From Gammaproteobacteria bacterium (GTDB taxonomy: Bacteria > Pseudomonadota > Gammaproteobacteria > Steroidobacterales > Steroidobacteraceae): a stretch of DNA of 19,663 nucleotides. The stretch is taken from NCBI GenBank assembly GCA_027451085.1, contig DAIDKA010000063.1, forward strand, positions 1-19,663. Direction: 5' to 3'. Below the pieces are notes generated by a model. That model saw only the letters and a program-made list of their open reading frames with translations, made no database searches and had not been told where the DNA came from. Positions 16,976-19,663 of this stretch are shown here, piece by piece. A program made the translations under genes and the position numbers. How positions within the stretch are numbered: position 1 is the first letter of the stretch; each line of letters starts with the position of its first letter.

Positions 16976-17434
16976 ATGATTGCACTGCTACAACGCGTCA
17001 CCCGGGCCAGCGTCACCGTGGACGGGGAAACGGTGGGCGCCATCGGCCCGGGCCTGCTGGCGCTGATCGGTGTCCAGCGCGACGACACGCCGGCAGATGC
17101 CGACCGGCTGTTGCAGCGGCTGCTGACATATCGCATCTTCGGCGATGCCGAGGGGCGCATGAACCTCAACTTGCAGACCGTGGATGGCGGACTGCTGCTG
17201 GTGTCCCAGTTCACCCTCGCCGCCGACACGGCCAGCGGCAACCGGCCGGGCTTTTCCACGGCCAAGGCGCCGGACGAGGCGCGCGAGCTGTTCGATTACC
17301 TGGTATCGCAGGCCCGGGCTGGCCACCCGTCGGTGCAGACTGGCCGCTTCGGCGCCCACATGCAGGTGGCGCTGGTCAACGACGGGCCGGTAACGTTCTG
17401 GCTGCAGACTAAATCGGCAGGAATGCCAATTTGA
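16976..17434 (+). CDS. dtd: D-aminoacyl-tRNA deacylase
   Basis: Dtd hydrolyses D-aminoacyl (and glycyl-Ala) ester bonds on tRNA, keeping D-amino acids out of protein; it is cytosolic and acts as a homodimer. The 152-residue protein starts MIALLQRVTRASVTVDGE and carries the two active-site motifs: SQFTLAA at about 76-82, and the Gly-cisPro region NDGPVTFWLQ near the C-terminus. It is 7 residues longer than E. coli Dtd (145). No clear ribosome binding site precedes ATG 16976 (the upstream bases read CTGTTGACAA). It is divergent from the cytochrome c4-like gene. Confidence 0.97.
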   Translation: MIALLQRVTRASVTVDGETVGAIGPGLLALIGVQRDDTPADADRLLQRLLTYRIFGDAEGRMNLNLQTVDGGLLLVSQFTLAADTASGNRPGFSTAKAPDEARELFDYLVSQARAGHPSVQTGRFGAHMQVALVNDGPVTFWLQTKSAGMPI

Positions 17435-17507
17435 ACGCCCGTAGGGCGACCCCACAGGGGCGAGGGGCCGAGGATGGCCCCGAGTACCTGAACCGCCGGG
17501 TCACCCG
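17416..17507 (+). other. Cluster of five short GC-rich hairpins between dtd and tatA
   Basis: Five small inverted repeats lie in a row: GGCA/TGCC (17416-17427, inside the dtd end), CGCCC/GGGCG (17436-17448), CCCC/GGGG (17450-17460), GGGGCC/GGCCCC (17464-17481) and CGGG/CCCG (17497-17507), each with a 3-6 base loop. No T run follows any of them. Short stems arise by chance in GC-rich DNA, so a function (transcript end protection, attenuation, Rho-linked termination) is only a possibility. Confidence 0.35.
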
Positions 17508-17552
17508 CACCTGTCTGCACACCCGGACCATTTGCCCTATCATGCGCGCATC

Positions 17553-17777
17553 ATGTTGGACCTGATCCTCATTGTCGTTGTACTGCTGCTGATTTTCGGC
17601 GGCGGCAAGTTGCGCGAGGCCGGTTCGGACCTTGGCGCCGTGGTCAAGCGTGCGCGCCGCAAGATCAGCGGCAGCGCACGAACCACCCCACCCCTGGCGG
17701 AAACACAACCCGATGCAGAATTCCCCGAGGTGCTGGCCGCCCGGCAGCAGTCCCGTCGAGGGGGCCACCGTGGGTAG
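17553..17777 (+). CDS. tatA: TatA: Sec-independent (twin-arginine) translocase pore subunit
   Basis: A 74-residue protein with a single N-terminal membrane helix (about 3-16, DLILIVVVLLLIFG), a Gly hinge (FGGGKL), and an amphipathic helix (REAGSDLGAVVKRARRKIS) before a flexible charged tail. This is the TatA layout. TatA polymerises to let folded proteins with twin-arginine signals cross the inner membrane. The hinge FGGGKL differs from the common FGxKKLPEL pattern, but GSDLGAxxK matches. The start at ATG 17553 places the helix at the extreme N-terminus, as in the family; the in-frame TTG at 17532 is less likely. No strong ribosome binding site is visible. tatB starts inside its last codons. 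Confidence 0.88.
   Translation: MLDLILIVVVLLLIFGGGKLREAGSDLGAVVKRARRKISGSARTTPPLAETQPDAEFPEVLAARQQSRRGGHRG
17758..17764 (+). promoter_or_regulatory. Ribosome binding site deciding the tatB start
   Basis: GAGGGGG lies 5 bases before the GTG at 17770. It is the only strong Shine-Dalgarno in the tat region and supports the GTG start inside the end of tatA. Confidence 0.55.
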
Positions 17778-18345
17778 GCCTCGCCGTCTCGCCCCGGCTG
17801 CGCGCCAGCGTGGCTTCCTGGATTTCAGCATCACGGAAATTGTCATCACCTTCGGCGTCGCCCTGGTGGTGCTGGGGCCGAAGAAACTGCCCGGCCTGGT
17901 GGGCCAGGTCGGCCGCTGGGTGGGCCGCGCCCGGGTCATGGCGCGCCAGTTCCGCGAACAGCTGGAACAGGAGGTCAACTCCGTCAACAGTGCCGTGAAC
18001 GTGACCCAGCCGGTGACCCCGCGGCCACCACCACTGCCATCCGATCCGCCGGTGACCACCGCGATATCCCCCACCACTCCCGCCGAGGAAGCGGCCGCGG
18101 ACCACCGTGCCGCCGGCACCGGCGACGAGGCCGTCGCCGCGCCGGCCGTGCACTCCTTCCACGCCGACTCGCCCACGCATTTCAGGATGAACGGCACGAC
18201 GCCGGAAATCTCCTTCTCCAATCCGCTGGATGAAACGGCGGAAGCGGATGCCGCCGCGCCGGTTACCCCGCCGTCGGCGGAGGCCGAAGCGGCTTCGCCG
18301 CGGTCCACCGCGCCCGCACAGGACGTGCCCGCCGCGACACCATGA
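17770..18345 (+). CDS. tatB: TatB: twin-arginine translocase receptor subunit
   Basis: A 191-residue protein. The TatB signature is FLDFSITEIVITFGVALVVL followed by GPKKLPGLVGQVGRWVGRAR: a membrane helix, a hinge with GPxKLP, and a long amphipathic helix (RQFREQLEQEV). The rest (about 80-191) is a Pro/Ala/Thr-rich disordered tail. TatB forms the receptor complex with TatC. The GTG at 17770 overlaps the tatA stop by 8 bases (GTGGGTAG) and has a strong ribosome binding site. It adds a basic stretch of about 16 residues (GRPRRLAPAARQR) before the membrane helix, where most TatB proteins begin almost directly with MFDI. No ATG, GTG or TTG lies closer in frame. Confidence 0.9.
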   Translation: MGRPRRLAPAARQRGFLDFSITEIVITFGVALVVLGPKKLPGLVGQVGRWVGRARVMARQFREQLEQEVNSVNSAVNVTQPVTPRPPPLPSDPPVTTAISPTTPAEEAAADHRAAGTGDEAVAAPAVHSFHADSPTHFRMNGTTPEISFSNPLDETAEADAAAPVTPPSAEAEAASPRSTAPAQDVPAATP

Positions 18346-19118
18346 GCAACGACACCCCGCCCGAGGGCGAGAACCTCGCCGAAGGCACGCTGATCTCCCA
18401 CCTGCTGGAACTGCGCACCCGCCTGGTGAAGGCGGGCATCGCCTGGATCATCGCCCTCATTCCCTGCGCCTACTGGTCGAACGAGCTGTTCACCTTCGTG
18501 GCGCGACCCATCCAGGAAAAGCTGCCCAAGGGCGTCACGCTGATCGCCACCGATGTCATGGCGCCGTTCATGACGCCGTTCAAGCTGTCGATGTTCGCGT
18601 CGCTGTTCATCGCCATGCCCTACGTGCTGTACCAGCTGTGGTCCTTCGTGGCCCCGGGCCTTTACAGGCACGAAAAGCGCTTCGCCGTCCCGCTGCTCAT
18701 GTCCTCGGTGGTGCTGTTCTACCTGGGAGTGGGTTTTGCCTACCAGTTCGTGTTCCCGGTGGTGTTCACGTACTTTGTCGGCACCACGCCCAAGGGCGTG
18801 ACCATGATGACGGACATCACCAGCTACCTCGACTTCGCCATGCGCATGTTCATTGCCTTCGGCCTGGCCTTCGAGGTGCCGATAGCCGTGGTGCTGCTCG
18901 TGCTCACCGGCATCGTGGAACTGTCCACCCTGAAAAAGAACCGCGCCTACGTCGTCGTGGGTGTGTTCGTGGTCTCGGCGATGGTGACGCCGCCGGATGC
19001 GCTGTCGCAGTGCATCCTGGCCTTCCCCATGTACCTCCTGTACGAAGGCGGCCTGCTGATGGCCTCCATCATGTCCAAGAGCCAGGCAAAGCAGGACGAG
19101 TCCGGCAGCAACGCCTGA
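18342..19118 (+). CDS. tatC: TatC: twin-arginine translocase core membrane protein
   Basis: TatC recognises the twin-arginine signal peptide and nucleates the translocase. The 258-residue protein has six predicted membrane helices. Family motifs present are LISHLLELRTRL near the N-terminus, FMTPFKLSMFASLFIAMPYV, and FVAPGLYRHEKRF, which contains the conserved Glu of the signal-binding site. There is also FGLAFEVPI, and a final helix pair with TPPDALSQCILAFPMYLLYE. The ATG overlaps the tatB TGA by 4 bases. All are in order with tatA and tatB, giving a complete Tat operon. hisIE, which often precedes tatA in proteobacteria, is not here. Confidence 0.98.
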   Translation: MSNDTPPEGENLAEGTLISHLLELRTRLVKAGIAWIIALIPCAYWSNELFTFVARPIQEKLPKGVTLIATDVMAPFMTPFKLSMFASLFIAMPYVLYQLWSFVAPGLYRHEKRFAVPLLMSSVVLFYLGVGFAYQFVFPVVFTYFVGTTPKGVTMMTDITSYLDFAMRMFIAFGLAFEVPIAVVLLVLTGIVELSTLKKNRAYVVVGVFVVSAMVTPPDALSQCILAFPMYLLYEGGLLMASIMSKSQAKQDESGSNA

Positions 19119-19124
19119 AGCACC

Positions 19125-19663
19125 ATGAACACCGTACCGGCCGACTCCACCCCTGCCGCCGGCCAGTCCGGCGTGCTCTGGCTGGGTCACCCGCGGGGCC
19201 TGGCCACGCTGTTCTTCACCGAGATGTGGGAGCGCTTCTCCTACTACGGCATGCGTGCCCTGCTGCTGCTGTACATGACGGCGCAGGCAAGCGCCGGTGG
19301 TCTCGGCCTGTCGGTGGAACGCGGCGGCGCGATCTACGGCCTGTACACCGCGGCGGTATACCTGTGTTCACTACCCGGGGGGTGGGTGGCCGACCGCCTG
19401 CTCGGACTGCGCCGCTCGATCTTCTGGGGCGGAGTGCTGATCTGCGCCGGCAACCTGGCGTTGGCCGTACCCGGTATCAAGCTGTTCTACATCGGCCTGC
19501 TGCTCACCTGCCTGGGCACCGGCATGCTCAAACCCAACACCGCGGTGATGGTGGGCGAGCTGTACCGCTGCGACAGCGCCTCGCGGCGCGACGCAGGCTT
19601 TTCCATCTACTACATGGGCATCAATATCGGCGCCCTGCTGGCGCCGCTCGTGACCGGCACCAT
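19125..19663 (+). CDS. POT/PTR-family proton-dependent oligopeptide transporter (3' partial)
   Basis: The first 179 residues of a POT-family (MFS) transporter are visible, cut by the window edge. The proton-coupling motif ExxERFxYYG is present as TEMWERFSYYGMRALLLLY, followed by GGWVADRLLGLRRSI (the MFS loop 2-3 motif) and the POT signature GTGMLKPNTAVMVGELY. Family members import di- and tripeptides with protons across the inner membrane. The ATG at 19125 is 6 bases after the tatC stop, so it may be co-transcribed with tatABC. The ribosome binding site is weak (TGAAGCACC). Its N-terminal 20 residues are polar, as in other members. Substrate range cannot be told from this part. Confidence 0.93.
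   Translation, partial: MNTVPADSTPAAGQSGVLWLGHPRGLATLFFTEMWERFSYYGMRALLLLYMTAQASAGGLGLSVERGGAIYGLYTAAVYLCSLPGGWVADRLLGLRRSIFWGGVLICAGNLALAVPGIKLFYIGLLLTCLGTGMLKPNTAVMVGELYRCDSASRRDAGFSIYYMGINIGALLAPLVTGT

Noticed and set aside
15766..17412. A 548-codon plus-strand open frame spanning the S9 peptidase end, the cytochrome gene and dtd
   Set aside because: It crosses three recognised genes in the wrong frame or strand, has no domain signature and is compositionally a shadow.
17409..19190. A 593-codon open frame on the minus strand across tatABC
   Set aside because: It is antisense to three clearly recognised Tat genes. The translation is His/Gly/Gln-rich low-complexity sequence typical of shadow frames in GC-rich DNA and has no recognisable domain.

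Overview
The window looks like a chromosomal segment from a GC-rich gammaproteobacterium (GC roughly 65% by eye). The main evidence is gene order: a complete F1Fo ATP synthase operon, atpIBEFHAGDC, followed by glmU, and preceded by rsmG-parA-parB. This is the classic gammaproteobacterial arrangement around atp. A heptose pathway gene (hldE) implies a Gram-negative lipopolysaccharide outer membrane. The mix of a C13-type peptidase, an S9 peptidase and a POT transporter suggests something near Xanthomonadales/Nevskiales, but that placement is only a guess. Almost all the sequence is coding. There is no tRNA, rRNA, insertion sequence, CRISPR array or prophage that I can see, and no gene-free stretch longer than about 160 bases.

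Layout. (1) Bases 1-1436, plus strand: hldE, cut at its 5' end by the window edge. It is convergent with the next block, with a 4-base gap. (2) Bases 14261 down to 1441, minus strand, one long co-directional run: a metallo-beta-lactamase-fold hydrolase, rsmG, parA, parB, then a 157-base gap with a perfect TATAAT box, then atpI-B-E-F-H-A-G-D-C, a secreted C13 (legumain/caspase-like) peptidase whose start overlaps the end of atpC, and glmU. Many junctions are 4-8 base overlaps, or a stop codon within a few bases of the next start, so translational coupling is likely. (3) Bases 14294-16261, plus strand: an exported S9-family prolyl-oligopeptidase-like enzyme. (4) Bases 16896-16276, minus strand: a diheme cytochrome c4-like gene interrupted by one in-frame amber codon. 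(5) Bases 16976-19663, plus strand: dtd, then tatA-tatB-tatC, and a POT-family transporter cut by the right edge.

How the genes work together. The ATP synthase block contains all eight structural subunits plus AtpI. The c subunit has the proton-type aspartate and the a subunit has the essential arginine. GlmU makes UDP-GlcNAc for peptidoglycan and LPS, and HldE makes ADP-heptose precursors for the LPS core. ParA/ParB segregate the chromosome, and RsmG methylates 16S rRNA. Dtd removes D-amino acids from mischarged tRNA. TatABC exports folded proteins.

Most of the window is ordinary housekeeping sequence. The points most worth checking are the amber codon in the cytochrome gene (with a perfectly conserved second domain after it), the C13 peptidase inserted between atpC and glmU, the metallo-hydrolase in the place usually held by mnmG, the leader hairpin and promoter of the atp operon, and a cluster of five small GC hairpins between dtd and tatA. 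I found no convincing evidence of a wholly new system.
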